Shown: positions 42,770-56,330 of the stretch, piece by piece
Numbering within the stretch: the stretch's first letter is position 1
Layout: every line of letters begins with the position of its first letter
Assembly: GCF_016919245.1 (NCBI RefSeq)
Contig: NZ_JAFEJA010000001.1
Span: 1,054,001-1,118,000, forward strand
Direction: 5' to 3'
Length of the DNA stretch: 64,000 bases
Source: Streptomyces zhihengii
Lineage (GTDB): Bacteria > Actinomycetota > Actinomycetes > Streptomycetales > Streptomycetaceae
Program-made: the position numbers and the translations under genes
Notes under the pieces: generated by a model
What the model saw: only the letters and a program-made list of their open reading frames with translations
Databases searched by the model: none
Told to the model about the DNA's origin: nothing

Positions 42770-43707
42770 TCCTCACCGTGACACCGAACGCGGCGCTCGA
42801 CGTGACCTGGACGGTGGACCGGCTGGTGCCGCGCGCCTCGCACCGGGTGGACCAGGTCCGTGAACGCGCGGGCGGCAAGGGGATCAACGTCTCCCGTGTC
42901 CTGGCGTCGCTCGGTCACGCCACCGCGGTCACCGGTCTGGCGGGCGGCCCGACCGGGCGGCTGATCCGCGCGGACCTGCGGGCGGCGGGGCTGCGCGACG
43001 AACTCGTCCCCGTCTCCGGCGATTCACGGCGCACCCTGACCGTCGTCTCCCGCGAGGACGGCGACGCCACCGTGCTCAATCCGGCCGGGCCGCGCATCGG
43101 GCCCGCCGAGTGGGACGCCTTCACGGCGCACTACGCCCGCCTGGCGCGGGGCGCCGACGTGGTGGTGCTCTCCGGGAGCCTGCCGCCGGGGCTGGGGCCC
43201 GGCACGTACGCGGAGCTGGTGCGGACGGCCGCCGCCGCGGGGGCCCGCACGGTCGTCGACACGAGCGGCCCGCCGCTGCTCGCCGCGCTCGACGCGCGCC
43301 CCGACGTGGTGAAGCCGAACGCCGCCGAACTGGCGGCCGTCACCGGCCACGACGACGCGCACCGGGCGGCGGCCGAGCTGCGCGAGCGCGGCGCGGGGGC
43401 GGTGGTGGCCTCGCTCGGGCCGGACGGCCTGCTCGCGCACACGCCCGACGGCGTCTGGCGGGCCGTGCCGCCCCGGCCGCTGTCCGGCAACCCCACGGGC
43501 GCGGGCGACGCGTGCGTGGCCGCTCTCGCCGCCGGCCTCGCGGCCGGCGCGCCCTGGCACCGGACTCTGTGCGAAGCGGTGGCCCTGTCGGCCGCGGCCG
43601 TCGTGGCTCCGGTGGCCGGCGACGTGGACGCGTCCGTCCACCGACGTTTCCGTACGACCGTCACACTCGTCCCGCTGGAGGAACCCGATGCCCCTCACGT
43701 CCACTGA
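42766..43707 (+). CDS. PfkB-family hexose-phosphate kinase (1-phosphofructokinase/tagatose-6-phosphate kinase type)
   Basis: A 313-residue ribokinase-fold enzyme. The N-terminal part begins ILTVTPNAALDVTWTVDRL, typical of the 1-phosphofructokinase subfamily. Also present are ERAGGKGINVSRVLASLG, the SGSLPPG loop and the C-terminal NPTGAGDACVAALAAGLA catalytic signature (Asp in GAGD). It probably phosphorylates a ketohexose-6-phosphate to the bisphosphate. That is the step between the ROK kinase product, after an isomerisation, and the aldolase next door. GTG 42766 overlaps the ROK stop. Confidence 0.9.
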   Translation: MILTVTPNAALDVTWTVDRLVPRASHRVDQVRERAGGKGINVSRVLASLGHATAVTGLAGGPTGRLIRADLRAAGLRDELVPVSGDSRRTLTVVSREDGDATVLNPAGPRIGPAEWDAFTAHYARLARGADVVVLSGSLPPGLGPGTYAELVRTAAAAGARTVVDTSGPPLLAALDARPDVVKPNAAELAAVTGHDDAHRAAAELRERGAGAVVASLGPDGLLAHTPDGVWRAVPPRPLSGNPTGAGDACVAALAAGLAAGAPWHRTLCEAVALSAAAVVAPVAGDVDASVHRRFRTTVTLVPLEEPDAPHVH

Positions 43708-44554
43708 CTCCCTCGTCCGCGCCGCCGCCGAAGCGGGCACCGGCATCGGCGCGTTCAACGTGGTGCAGCTCGAACACGCCGAGGCCATCGTCACGGGCGC
43801 CGAGACGGCCGGGCTGCCGGTGATCGCGCAGATCAGCGAGAACACCGTGCGCTACCACGGCTCGCTCGCGCCGATCGGCCTGGCCACACTGGCGCTGGCG
43901 CGCGCCGCCGGCGTCCCGGTGGCCGTGCACCTGGACCACGCCGAGTCCGCCGAGCTGGTGCGGGAGGCGGTCGAGCTGGGCTTCACCTCGGTGATGTTCG
44001 ACGCGTCGAAGCTGCCGTACGAGGAGAACGTGGCGGCCACCCGCAAGGTCACCGCCCACTGTCACGAGCACGGGGTGCACGTCGAGGCGGAGCTGGGCGA
44101 GATCGGCGGCAAGGACGGCGCCCACGCCCCGGGCGTGCGCACCGACCCCGGGGAGGCGCGCGCGTACACGGCGGCCACCGGGGTCGACGCGCTGGCCGTG
44201 GCGGTCGGCAGCTCGCACGCCATGGCGACGCGGGACGCGGCGCTCGACTACGCGCTGATCGCCGCGCTGCGCGAGGCGGTGCCGGTGCCGCTGGTGCTGC
44301 ACGGCTCGTCGGGGGTCGACGACGCGGGTCTGGTCCGGGCGGTGGCCGCCGGCATGCGGAAGATCAACATCTCGACGCATCTGAACCGGACGTTCACCGG
44401 CGCGGCCCGGTCGGCGCTGGCCGCCGACGAGCGGCTGTCCGACCCGCGCAGGTATCTGGGGCCCGCGCGCGAGGCGATGGCCTCGGAGGTGGCACGGCTG
44501 CTGACCGTGCTGCACGGCGGCGACAGCGCGCGGCAGCGGGGTCACTCCGTGTGA
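43688..44554 (+). CDS. Class II (zinc-dependent) ketose-bisphosphate aldolase
   Basis: A 288-residue TIM-barrel aldolase, ATG 43688 with CTGGAGGA RBS, overlapping the previous gene by 20 bp. Zinc and substrate sites are visible: VHLDHAES (about residue 80), SVMFDASKLPYEENV, VHVEAELGEIGG, SHAMATRD and LHGSSGVDD. It splits fructose- or tagatose-1,6-bisphosphate into triose phosphates. With the kinases it completes a route from the imported sugar to glycolysis. No isomerase or deacetylase/deaminase is encoded nearby, so the complete pathway must use genes elsewhere. Confidence 0.92.
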   Translation: MPLTSTDSLVRAAAEAGTGIGAFNVVQLEHAEAIVTGAETAGLPVIAQISENTVRYHGSLAPIGLATLALARAAGVPVAVHLDHAESAELVREAVELGFTSVMFDASKLPYEENVAATRKVTAHCHEHGVHVEAELGEIGGKDGAHAPGVRTDPGEARAYTAATGVDALAVAVGSSHAMATRDAALDYALIAALREAVPVPLVLHGSSGVDDAGLVRAVAAGMRKINISTHLNRTFTGAARSALAADERLSDPRRYLGPAREAMASEVARLLTVLHGGDSARQRGHSV

Positions 44555-44742
44555 CGGCGGGCGGGTGAGCCGTGGCCCGTCTGTGCCGACATACGCTGAC
44601 ACACCCGGCGTTTGCGGTGCGGGGGCTGACGGGGGCCGCTTCACCGGGCATCATCACCTTCTCCGCACTGGCTGCCGCACCACGGGGGACGGCAGCATGG
44701 GGAGTGAGGCGACGCCTGTGCGCGTACGGAGGCGGTACACAC

Positions 44743-47157
44743 TTGACCAGGCACGACTTTGCGTTCTGCGGGGCCGAGCTGGCCGCTGTCTACGTACTCG
44801 CCGACGGCGACGACGAGCTGCGTCTGGCGGAGGTCGCGGGCGACGGCGGCGGCACCTACGGGCTGCCCTCCGCCGTCGCGGTCGCCGGCCGCTCCCCCGC
44901 CACCGACGCGTTCCGCACGGACCGGCCGCTGTGGCTGGCGCCCCGGGAGCTCGCCGCGTACGACGCGGAGCTCGCGGGCAGCGCGACGGGGCATCTGGGC
45001 GGGTCCTGGCCGGCCGGCTACTCGCTGGGCGCGCTGCCGCTGGGCGGCGGGGCCACCGCGCTGGGCTGCCTGCTGGTGGCGGGTGCCGTGGGCGCGGGTT
45101 TCGACGCCGACCGGCGCGGGCTGCTGGAGCTGTACGCCGACCAGGTGGCGGCCGGTCTGGAGTCGGCCGCCGGCCGCGCGGCCGGTCTCCGGGGCGCGCC
45201 CGCGCTCGGCCGGTCGCTGGTGCCCCGGCACGGGGGCGCGTTCACGCTGGCGCTCGACAGCGGCTCACTGGTGGCCGACGAGCGGACGCTGTCGCTGTTC
45301 GGGCTGCAGGCGGCGGGCTTCGACGGGCGGGTGGAGTCCCTGCTGGCGTGCGCGGTGCCGGACGACGTGCCCGCGCTGATGCAGATCCTGGAGCCGGGCC
45401 GGATGTCGGCCGGCGGGGGTCAGCTCGCGTTCCGGGTCCGGCTGCCGGGCGGGGAGCTGCGCTGGCTGGGGCTGCGGTGCCGGCTGCGCTTCGGCCCGGA
45501 CGGCACCCCCGAGCGCATACTCGGCGTCGTCGCCGACGCCGCCTATCTGCGTCCGACCGCCGACGAGGTCGCGGTCGTGCAGGACCTGGCGGCGCGGCTG
45601 GCCGGTGCCACGACCGTGCGCGAGGTCAGCCGGCTGGTGGTGGCGGCGCTGCGGGAACCGCTGCGGGCGAGCCGGATCGCGCTGGCCGAACTGAAGGCGG
45701 AACGGCTGTTCGTCACCGTCCTCGACCCGCCGGACCATCACGCCTGGCCCCCGGCCTGGCAGTCGGAGTGGCGCTCGGAGTGGCCGGACGCCTCGTACCA
45801 CGCCCTGCCGACCCTTCAGAACGCCATGCGGCACGGGCATCTGAGCCTGTGGCCGTCCGGGGCGGGCCTGGAGGACAACCTCGCCGGCATCGGCCCCGGC
45901 GGTCTGGCCGTACTGCCGCTGCCGGCCGAGGGCCGGATGGTCGGGGTGTGCCTGGTGGGCTGGGACACCCCGCACTCGTTCGCCCCGGAGGAACGCTCGC
46001 TGCTCACGGCCGTCGCCGGCCTGGTGGGCCAGGCGCTGACCCGGGCGCACGCGCTGGACGCGGGGCACGAGCTGGCGACCATGCTCCAGCGCAGCCTGCT
46101 GCCGCGGAAGCTGCCCGAGCTGCCGGGCGGGGTGGCCGTGGCCCGCTATCTGCCGGCGACCCGCGGCCTGGAGGTGGGCGGCGACTGGTACGACGTGATC
46201 CCGCTCGGCGAGGGCCATGTCGCGCTCGTCATCGGCGATGTGCAGGGCCACAGCGCGGCCGCGGCGACCATCATGGGGCAGATGCGCACCGCCGTGCGGG
46301 CGTACGCGGTCGAGGGCCATCCGCCGGACGTGGTGGTCGCCCGGGCCAACCGGCTGCTGGTGGGCATGGAGACGGACCTCTTCGCCACCTGTCTGTACGC
46401 CGACCTGGACATGGAGGAGGGCATCGCCCGCTTCGTGCGCGCGGGTCATCTGCCGCCGCTGCTGCGGCATCCGGACGGGGTGACGCAGGAGCTGGAGGTG
46501 GAGGGCGGGCCGCCGCTGGGCGTGCTGGCGGACGCGCAGTTCCCCATGACGGAGGCCGGACTCGGTCCCGGGACGCTGGTCGCCCTGTTCACGGACGGTC
46601 TGGTGGAGTCGTCGCAGCTCGCCCTGGACGACGGCATGCGGCGCGCCCGCGAGGTGCTGGCCGGGGCGGACCCCGCCGACCCGGGCCGGGTCGCGGACGA
46701 CATGCTCGGCACCGCCGACGGCCGCGACGACGACGTGGCCGTGCTCCTGCTGCGCTACGACGGGTCCCACTCGCGCCCGCTGCGGACCCACTGGACGGTC
46801 TGGCGGCTGCCGGACGCGGTGCTGCACGCCCGGCGTTTCACGGCCCGCACCCTGCGGTCCTGGGGGGTGCGCGAGGAGGCGGACGCGGCGCTGCTGGTCG
46901 TCTCCGAACTGGTCACCAACGCCATCGCGCACACCCGGGGCGAGGTGCGCCTGAATCTGACCCTGTCGTCGGACCGGCTGCGCGTCGCGGTGACCGACGC
47001 CTCGCCCCGCAGTCCGGTGAAGCCGCAGGTGGAATGGGACGCGACCGGCGGCCGGGGTCTGCTGATCGTCGAGGCGACCACGGCGGCGTGGGGCGCGGTG
47101 CCGCTCAGCGGCGGCAAGCAGGTGTGGGCGGAGATCCCCGTGGAGCGGGCGGGGTGA
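44743..47157 (+). CDS. GAF/PAS-SpoIIE protein phosphatase with C-terminal HATPase domain
   Basis: An 804-residue regulator. TTG 44743 follows GGAGG (44728-44732) at 10 bp; GTG 44572 is an in-frame alternative but lacks an RBS and adds 57 residues without domain character. Order of parts: N-terminal GAF-like (about 15-140), a PAS-like module (about 165-285), a second GAF-like module (about 290-430), a PP2C/SpoIIE phosphatase (about 440-660, with GGDWYDVIPLGEGHVALVIG and VQGHSAAAATIMGQMRTAV), and a GHKL ATPase (about 690-800, with VVSELVTNAIAHTRG and GGRGLLIVEA). It resembles RsbU/RsbW-like fusions that control anti-anti-sigma factors. No cognate antagonist gene is nearby. Confidence 0.92.
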   Translation: MTRHDFAFCGAELAAVYVLADGDDELRLAEVAGDGGGTYGLPSAVAVAGRSPATDAFRTDRPLWLAPRELAAYDAELAGSATGHLGGSWPAGYSLGALPLGGGATALGCLLVAGAVGAGFDADRRGLLELYADQVAAGLESAAGRAAGLRGAPALGRSLVPRHGGAFTLALDSGSLVADERTLSLFGLQAAGFDGRVESLLACAVPDDVPALMQILEPGRMSAGGGQLAFRVRLPGGELRWLGLRCRLRFGPDGTPERILGVVADAAYLRPTADEVAVVQDLAARLAGATTVREVSRLVVAALREPLRASRIALAELKAERLFVTVLDPPDHHAWPPAWQSEWRSEWPDASYHALPTLQNAMRHGHLSLWPSGAGLEDNLAGIGPGGLAVLPLPAEGRMVGVCLVGWDTPHSFAPEERSLLTAVAGLVGQALTRAHALDAGHELATMLQRSLLPRKLPELPGGVAVARYLPATRGLEVGGDWYDVIPLGEGHVALVIGDVQGHSAAAATIMGQMRTAVRAYAVEGHPPDVVVARANRLLVGMETDLFATCLYADLDMEEGIARFVRAGHLPPLLRHPDGVTQELEVEGGPPLGVLADAQFPMTEAGLGPGTLVALFTDGLVESSQLALDDGMRRAREVLAGADPADPGRVADDMLGTADGRDDDVAVLLLRYDGSHSRPLRTHWTVWRLPDAVLHARRFTARTLRSWGVREEADAALLVVSELVTNAIAHTRGEVRLNLTLSSDRLRVAVTDASPRSPVKPQVEWDATGGRGLLIVEATTAAWGAVPLSGGKQVWAEIPVERAG

Positions 47158-47160
47158 GGC

Positions 47161-47194
47161 CCTCCCGGGCCGCCGCGTGCGGCGGGCCGGGAGG
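47161..47194. terminator. Terminator between convergent genes
   Basis: 16-bp arms with one mismatch (CCTCCCGGGCCGCCGC) and a 2-nt centre, so the working loop is larger. It lies 4 bp after the phosphatase stop and 10 bp before the phospholipase stop on the other strand, and could serve both. Confidence 0.75.
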
Positions 47195-47203
47195 AGTCGC
47201 GGA

Positions 47204-49258
47204 TCAGTCGGTGAGCAGGCCCGGGTCGGACAGGCCCGGTGTCCCGGTCTCCACATGGCCGGCGAACCGGCGCAGGAAGACGGCGGAGCCGGCGGCGGTC
47301 ACGGTGACGTCGTACCAGTGGGCCGACGCGCGCAGGTCGAGGGTGTGGCGGACCGTCGCGCCCGCGGGCACGGTGAGCCGGCGGGTGGTGCCGCCGTAGT
47401 TCTCGGCGACGGTGACCTCGGCGCCGGCGGCCGAGCGGTTGGTGACGGTCAGGTCGAGGGCGCCGGTGGCCGCGTCGTGACGTGCCGTCACCTCGGGGCC
47501 GGGGGTCGTGCCGGGGTTGCGGAAGCGGCGCAGGAAGCCGTTCGGGCCGTGCACGGTGAGGTCCGTGGTGCCCTTGCTGTACCGGGTGTTCCAGGTGTCG
47601 GCGACCGACGCCCCGGCCGCGGTGGTGTACGTCCAGGGCGCGTCGGTGCGGTTCGCGGAGGTGACGAGGAACTGGGCGCCCGCGCCGGGGCCGCCGGCGA
47701 AGGTGAGGCGGTAGGTGCCGGCCGCCGTGTCCGCGGCGCCGTCGACGTACGGGGCGTAGCGCAGCGGCCGGGTGGGCCGGCGGCCGCGCTCCTGGCGGGG
47801 CATGGTGCCGGACGCGGGCGGGGTGGGCCGGAAGTCGGGGTGGCGTTCGCGGTCGGGCGGGTAGTACCCGTCGGTGGGCGGGAGTCCGGGCGCGGTGCCG
47901 GTGCGGGCGAAGTCGAAGGCGGAGGTGAGGTCGCCGCAGACGGCGCGCCGCCAGGGGGAGATCTGCGGCTCGTGGACGCCGAAGCGGCGTTCCACGAAGC
48001 GGATGACCGAGGTGTGGTCGAACGTCTCCGAGCAGGAGTAGCCGCCGGTGCTCCAGGGCGAGACGACGAGCATGGGGACGCGGGGGCCGAGTCCGTAGGG
48101 TCCGGCGGTGAAGCCGGCCGAGCCGGGGTGGACGTCCAGCGTGGTCGGCACGGTGGACAGGCCCTGGGAGGCGTCGGCGGGCGCGTAGGGCGGCACGACG
48201 TGGTCGAAGAAGCCGTCGTTCTCGTCGTAGGTGATGAACAGGGCGGTGCGCGCCCAGACGTCGGGGTCGGCGGTAAGCGCGTCGAGGACCTGCGCGATGT
48301 ACCAGGCGCCGTAGTTGGAGGGCCAGTTGGAGTGTTCGGAGAACGCCTCGGGTGCCGCGATCCAGGAGACGGCGGGCAGCCGCCCGGCCCGTACGTCGGC
48401 CCGCAGGACGTCGAAGAGGCCGTCGCCCGCGGCGGCGTCGGTGCCGGTGCGCGCCTTGTCGTACAGGGGGGTGCCGGGCCGGGCGCTCCGGTAGCTGTTG
48501 AAGTAGAGGAGGGAGTTGTCGCCGTAGTTGCCGCGGTAGGCGTCCTCGATCCAGCCCCAGGAGCCGGCGGCGTCGAGGCCGTCGCCGATGTCCTGATAGA
48601 TCTTCCAGGAGACGCCGGCGGCCTCCAGACGCTCGGGGTAGGTGGTCCAGCCGTATCCGGCCTCGGCGTTGTTCAGCACCGGCCCGCCGCCGGTGCCGTC
48701 GTTGCCGGTGTGCCCGCTCCACAGGTAGTAGCGGTTGGGGTCGGTGGAGCCGATGACGGAGCAGTGGTAGGCGTCGCACACGGTGAAGGCGTCGGCGAGC
48801 GCGTAGTGGAAGGGGATGTCGTCGCGGGTGAGGTACGCCATGGTGGTCGCCGTCTTGGCGGGCACCCACTGGTCGTAGCGTCCGCGGTTGAACGCCTTCT
48901 GGCCGCCGGCCCAGTCGTGGTTGAGCCCCTGGAGGAACTCCATGCCGAGGTCGTCGCCGGCCGGCCGGAAGGGGAGCGTGATCTTCTTGCCGTCGGACTG
49001 GTTCCAGACGCTCCTGCCGCTGGGCAGGGTGACGGGGCGGGGGTCGCCGAAGCCCCGGACGCCCTTCATGGCACCGAAGTAGTGGTCGAAGGAACGGTTC
49101 TCCTGCATGAGCACGACGATGTGCTCGACGTCCTGGAGGGTGCCTGTGGCGCCCTGGGCGGGTATGGACGCGGCGCGGGCGATGCTCTCGGAGAGCAGGC
49201 CGAGGGCGGTGGCGCCGCCCGCGAGCTGGAGGAAGCGGCGTCGGTTCAACTGCGTCAT
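47204..49258 (-). CDS. Phosphocholine-type phospholipase C, Tat-exported
   Basis: A 684-residue secreted enzyme. ATG 49258 begins a Tat signal with NRRRFLQLAGG. The catalytic part has ENRSFDHYFGAMKGVRGFGD with the nucleophile-region residues, YNGHTDP-like segments (VIGSTDPNRYYLWSG) and TYDENDGFFDHVVPP, all typical of the acid-phosphatase/PLC superfamily. The C-terminal about 200 residues contain two beta-sandwich DUF756-type modules (VDGAADTAAGTYRLTFAGGP onward). It hydrolyses phosphatidylcholine-type lipids and may supply phosphate; PLCs of this family are often phosphate-regulated, though no PHO box was identified here. Confidence 0.92.
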   Translation of the reverse strand: MTQLNRRRFLQLAGGATALGLLSESIARAASIPAQGATGTLQDVEHIVVLMQENRSFDHYFGAMKGVRGFGDPRPVTLPSGRSVWNQSDGKKITLPFRPAGDDLGMEFLQGLNHDWAGGQKAFNRGRYDQWVPAKTATTMAYLTRDDIPFHYALADAFTVCDAYHCSVIGSTDPNRYYLWSGHTGNDGTGGGPVLNNAEAGYGWTTYPERLEAAGVSWKIYQDIGDGLDAAGSWGWIEDAYRGNYGDNSLLYFNSYRSARPGTPLYDKARTGTDAAAGDGLFDVLRADVRAGRLPAVSWIAAPEAFSEHSNWPSNYGAWYIAQVLDALTADPDVWARTALFITYDENDGFFDHVVPPYAPADASQGLSTVPTTLDVHPGSAGFTAGPYGLGPRVPMLVVSPWSTGGYSCSETFDHTSVIRFVERRFGVHEPQISPWRRAVCGDLTSAFDFARTGTAPGLPPTDGYYPPDRERHPDFRPTPPASGTMPRQERGRRPTRPLRYAPYVDGAADTAAGTYRLTFAGGPGAGAQFLVTSANRTDAPWTYTTAAGASVADTWNTRYSKGTTDLTVHGPNGFLRRFRNPGTTPGPEVTARHDAATGALDLTVTNRSAAGAEVTVAENYGGTTRRLTVPAGATVRHTLDLRASAHWYDVTVTAAGSAVFLRRFAGHVETGTPGLSDPGLLTD

Positions 49259-49539
49259 GGGGGCGGGTCCTTCGCGGGTGGGGGGCGGTCGGCGAGGGGC
49301 GCCCCAAGGACAGCGTGCGCGGGGCGCCTCCGGACGAACACCTGGGGTCTGCCCTGCGCACGGCGGGCGAATGCCTGGTGTGCCGGGGGTTTCCCGCGCC
49401 CGCCCGCGGACGGTGCCGGGGACGGGCGCCGGATTCCGGACAAGCATCGGATTCCGGTACCGGGGTACGCGCCCCTCCATGCCCGACCGCACCGCGGACG
49501 TCCTGCGGGGCGCGGTGATCAGAGAAGGAGGCAACGGCC

Positions 49540-49998
49540 ATGAGCATGGTGACGGAAACGATCGAGGTCGACGTCCCGGTGAGCACCGCCTACAACCAGT
49601 GGACGCAGTTCGAGGAGTTCCCGCGCTTCATGGAAGGCGTCGAGCGGGTGGAGCAGCTCGACGCCCGCCACAACCGCTGGACCATGGAACTCGGCGGCAT
49701 CACACGGGAGTTCGACACCGAGATCATCGACCAGCTCGCCGACGAGCGCATCGCCTGGCGCACCACCCGCGGCGAGACGAAGCAGAAGGGGATGGTCAGC
49801 TTCCAGCGCCTGGACGAGAGCCACACCCGGGTGGAGCTGGTGATGGACGTCGAGGCGAAGGACATCGCGGAGAAGGCCGCGGCGGCCACCGGCCTGATCG
49901 AGCGGCGGGTGAAGGGCGACATGCGCCGCTTCAAGGAGTACATCGAGGGCCGCGGCGGCGAGTCCGGCGCATGGCGCGGGCGCATCACCCCGGGGTGA
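49540..49998 (+). CDS. SRPBCC-family (START/cyclase-like) protein
   Basis: A 152-residue protein with helix-grip pattern: ETIEVDVPVSTAYNQWTQFE, FPRFMEGVERVEQLD, then VSFQRLDESHTRVELVMD and a C-terminal long helix (MRRFKEYIEGRG). The family includes polyketide cyclases and other lipid-binding proteins; this small form is usually annotated as a cyclase/dehydrase of unknown role. ATG 49540 has an excellent RBS (GAAGGAGGCAACGG). It is divergent from the phospholipase gene. Confidence 0.88.
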   Translation: MSMVTETIEVDVPVSTAYNQWTQFEEFPRFMEGVERVEQLDARHNRWTMELGGITREFDTEIIDQLADERIAWRTTRGETKQKGMVSFQRLDESHTRVELVMDVEAKDIAEKAAAATGLIERRVKGDMRRFKEYIEGRGGESGAWRGRITPG

Positions 49999-50035
49999 CG
50001 CGCCCGCGCGGCCGGGGAGCGCCCCGCCGCCGTGC

Positions 50036-53792
<3,757 letters not shown>

Positions 53793-53793
53793 G

Positions 53794-55320
53794 TCAGCTC
53801 CGATTGAACATGGCGAGCATGCGACGCGTCACCGCGAAGCCGCCGAAGACGTTGATACTGGCCAGAAGGATCGCCACGGTCGACAGCACCGTGACCGCCG
53901 TGCTCGTGTGGCCGATCTGCAGGACGGCGCCGACGACGATGATCCCGGAGATCGCGTTCGTCACCGACATCAGCGGCGTGTGCAGGGCGTGGTGGACGTG
54001 GCCGATCACGTAGTAGCCGATCACGATCGCGAGCACGAAGACCGTCACATGGGGCAGCAGCGCCGCCGGCGCGAAGGCGGCGGCGAGGAACAGCGCGAGG
54101 GCGCCGAGGGCCACACCGCCGAACCGCTGCCCGGCCGTCATCGGCGCCTTCTTCGGCGCGGGCTGTGCCGCGGCCGCCGCGGGGGCGGGCGCCGGGGCCG
54201 CCGAGACCTGGACCGGCGGGGGCGGCCAGGACGACTCGCCGCGGCGCACCACGGTGATCGAGCGCTGCACCGGGTCGTCCCAGTCGAGGACGAACCGCGC
54301 GTCCTTGTCCGGTGTCATCAGCTTGAGCAGGTTGACCAGGTTGGTGCCGTAGAGCTGGGACGCCTGCGCCGGGAGCCGGCCCGCCAGGTCGGTGTAGCCG
54401 ATGATCGTCACACCGTTGTCCGTGACGGTCCGCTCGCCCTTCACCGTGCCCTCGACGTTGCCGCCGTTCGCGGCCGCCATGTCGACGATCACCGAGCCGG
54501 GCTTCATGCCCGCCACCATCTCCGCGGTGATCAGCGTCGGCGCGGGGCGGCCCGGGATCAGCGCGGTGGTGACGACGATGTCGGCCTCGCGGCACTGCGC
54601 GGCGTAGAGCTCGGCCTCGCGCGCCTTGTAGTCGTCGCCCATCTCCTTGGCGTAGCCGGTCTTCGAGACCTCGACCTCGGGCGACTCGATCGACAGGTAC
54701 TCGCCGCCCAGCGAGCGGACCTGGTCGGCCACCTCGGGCCGGGGGTCGGTCGCCCGGACGATCGCGCCGAGCGAGCCCGCCGCGCCGATCGCCGCGAGAC
54801 CGGCGACACCGGCGCCCGCGACGAGCACCTTCGCCGGGGGCACCTTGCCCGCCGCCGTCACCTGGCCGGTGAAGAAGCGCCCGAACTCGTGGGCGGCCTC
54901 GATGACGGCCCGGTAGCCGGCGATGTTCGCCATGGACGACAGCACGTCCATCGACTGCGCCCGGCTGATCCGCGGCACGGCGTCCATCGACAGTGCCGTG
55001 AACGGACGGCGGCCCAGCTCCTCGACCATCGCCGGGTCGAAGGCCGGCGCGAACAGGGCGATCACGGTCGCCTCCGGCCGTACCCGGTCGAGCTGGGACG
55101 CGGCCGGGGCGTTGACACCCAGCACCACGTCCGCGGCGGCCGCGTCGCCGATGGTCGCGCCGCCCGTCTCGTAGGCGCTGTCGGTGAAGCCGGCCGCGAC
55201 GCCGGCACCCGGGTCGACGACGACCTCGTATCCCAGTTTGCGGATCTGTTCGATCGTGGCCGGCGTTGCCGAGACACGACTCTCACCTGCCCGCGCTTCC
55301 TTGAGGACTCCGACGATCAC
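53794..55320 (-). CDS. pntA: NAD(P) transhydrogenase subunit alpha, fused domain I and II form
   Basis: A 508-residue protein. GTG 55320 has GGAGAACG at good spacing; a frame open to 55389 lacks an RBS. Domain I (about 1-370) has the NAD-binding [18 protein letters not shown] motif, the [12 protein letters not shown] strand and the [31 protein letters not shown] segments. An Ala/Pro-rich linker ([20 protein letters not shown]) leads to about four membrane helices of domain II ([20 protein letters not shown] onward). In many actinobacteria these parts are separate genes; here they are one. It forms the transhydrogenase with PntB downstream. Confidence 0.97.
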   Translation of the reverse strand: MIVGVLKEARAGESRVSATPATIEQIRKLGYEVVVDPGAGVAAGFTDSAYETGGATIGDAAAADVVLGVNAPAASQLDRVRPEATVIALFAPAFDPAMVEELGRRPFTALSMDAVPRISRAQSMDVLSSMANIAGYRAVIEAAHEFGRFFTGQVTAAGKVPPAKVLVAGAGVAGLAAIGAAGSLGAIVRATDPRPEVADQVRSLGGEYLSIESPEVEVSKTGYAKEMGDDYKAREAELYAAQCREADIVVTTALIPGRPAPTLITAEMVAGMKPGSVIVDMAAANGGNVEGTVKGERTVTDNGVTIIGYTDLAGRLPAQASQLYGTNLVNLLKLMTPDKDARFVLDWDDPVQRSITVVRRGESSWPPPPVQVSAAPAPAPAAAAAQPAPKKAPMTAGQRFGGVALGALALFLAAAFAPAALLPHVTVFVLAIVIGYYVIGHVHHALHTPLMSVTNAISGIIVVGAVLQIGHTSTAVTVLSTVAILLASINVFGGFAVTRRMLAMFNRS

Positions 55321-55643
55321 GAGCGTTCTCCGTTCGCTGTTATGGCCCACAACGGCATTTTTCAACTCGATCAGCTGTGCGCCCGCCATCGTCCCGGGGC
55401 ACGACGATCAGCTTGGCCGCCGGAAGCTCTCCTTGAACAGCACCTGCCAGTGAGGTACACGCAACACTCGACAGGGCCCCGATCCCGTGCGTGGCACGGC
55501 GCGGCGCGTGTCGCGGCGGGGGCGGGCCGGGCACCGGCGGCCCCGGCAGGGCTCCGCGACGGACCCGGAACCGTGCCCGGAAACGAGTGAAGGGCCGCTT
55601 CAGATTGCTCTGAAACGGCCCTTCGACCTGCGACTCCTTCGAG
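55321..55643. other. Gap between pntA and tRNA-Pro copy 2
   Basis: A 323-bp gap holding the tRNA-side terminator at 55589-55624 and the pntA upstream region. No gene; no convincing promoter hexamers. Confidence 0.5.
55589..55624. terminator. Hairpin after tRNA-Pro copy 2
   Basis: 16-bp arms (GAAGGGCCGCTTCAGA and its near complement, one C/A mismatch) with loop TTGC, on the 3' side of the minus-strand tRNA. It is homologous to the hairpin at 31041. Confidence 0.8.
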
Positions 55644-55717
<74 letters not shown>

Positions 55718-55843
55718 ATGCCCGTGACCTGGGGTTTCCCCCTGGCCGAACGCGCATGAGAACAATACCGCACTCCCACCCGTGGTCACGAACCGTTTGG
55801 CGTCGCCCACGCCCCCGGTCCGTGATCGCGCGTGAGCGCCGGG

Positions 55844-56212
55844 TCACCGGCCCTGGCGCGGTCCCAGTTCCGGGTGCGCGTCACGGAGGCGGGCCGACGC
55901 GGCCTGGCGCCAGGAGTCCTCCAGGACGGCGCGGAGTTCGGCCTCGTCGTCGAGCGCGGCGAGGCGGACGCGCAGCCACGCGTAGTGGTCGTCGTGCCCC
56001 TCGCGGAGGAAGAACTTGGCGGGCTCGGCGGCGATCAGCCCGGCCCGGTCCTCCTTGGGGCACTTGACCCCCAGCACCCGGTCCTCGTCGTCGAGCGAGG
56101 CGAAGATCCGGCCGCGCGCCTCCAGCCGGAAGGTGGGCATGCCCCAGGCGAGCTTCTCCTGGGCGCGGGGCAGGGACAGCGCGATCCTGCGGACGTCGTC
56201 GGCGGTGACCAT
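55844..56212 (-). CDS. MmcQ/YjbR-family protein
   Basis: A 122-residue small protein. ATG 56212 (MVTADDVRRIALSLPRAQEK) is the best start; a longer frame to 56311 is unlikely. The family pattern is WGMPTFRLEARGRIFASLDD, EDRVLGVKCPKEDRAGLIAA, and HYAWLRVRLAALDD. YjbR-like proteins have a double-wing DNA-binding-like fold but no established role. It lies alone beside the tRNA, divergent from the large ThuA-type gene. Confidence 0.88.
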   Translation of the reverse strand: MVTADDVRRIALSLPRAQEKLAWGMPTFRLEARGRIFASLDDEDRVLGVKCPKEDRAGLIAAEPAKFFLREGHDDHYAWLRVRLAALDDEAELRAVLEDSWRQAASARLRDAHPELGPRQGR

Positions 56213-56311
56213 GCGCCGACGGTAGATGGCGCCACCGACAACCGCGCGCGACACGGCCCGGCGACGCTCCCGCGGCCCCGGCGCCCGACGGGCCGTCAGC
56301 ACGCCTCCCAC

Positions 56312-56325
56312 AGAGAGCGCTTCCG
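56312..56325. promoter_or_regulatory. Imperfect LacI-type box upstream of the ThuA gene promoter
   Basis: AGAGAGCGCTTCCG, centred on AGCGCT, ends 5 bp before the TTGACC hexamer. It shares the core of the perfect palindrome at 56372. Confidence 0.5.
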
Positions 56326-56330
56326 ACCCA

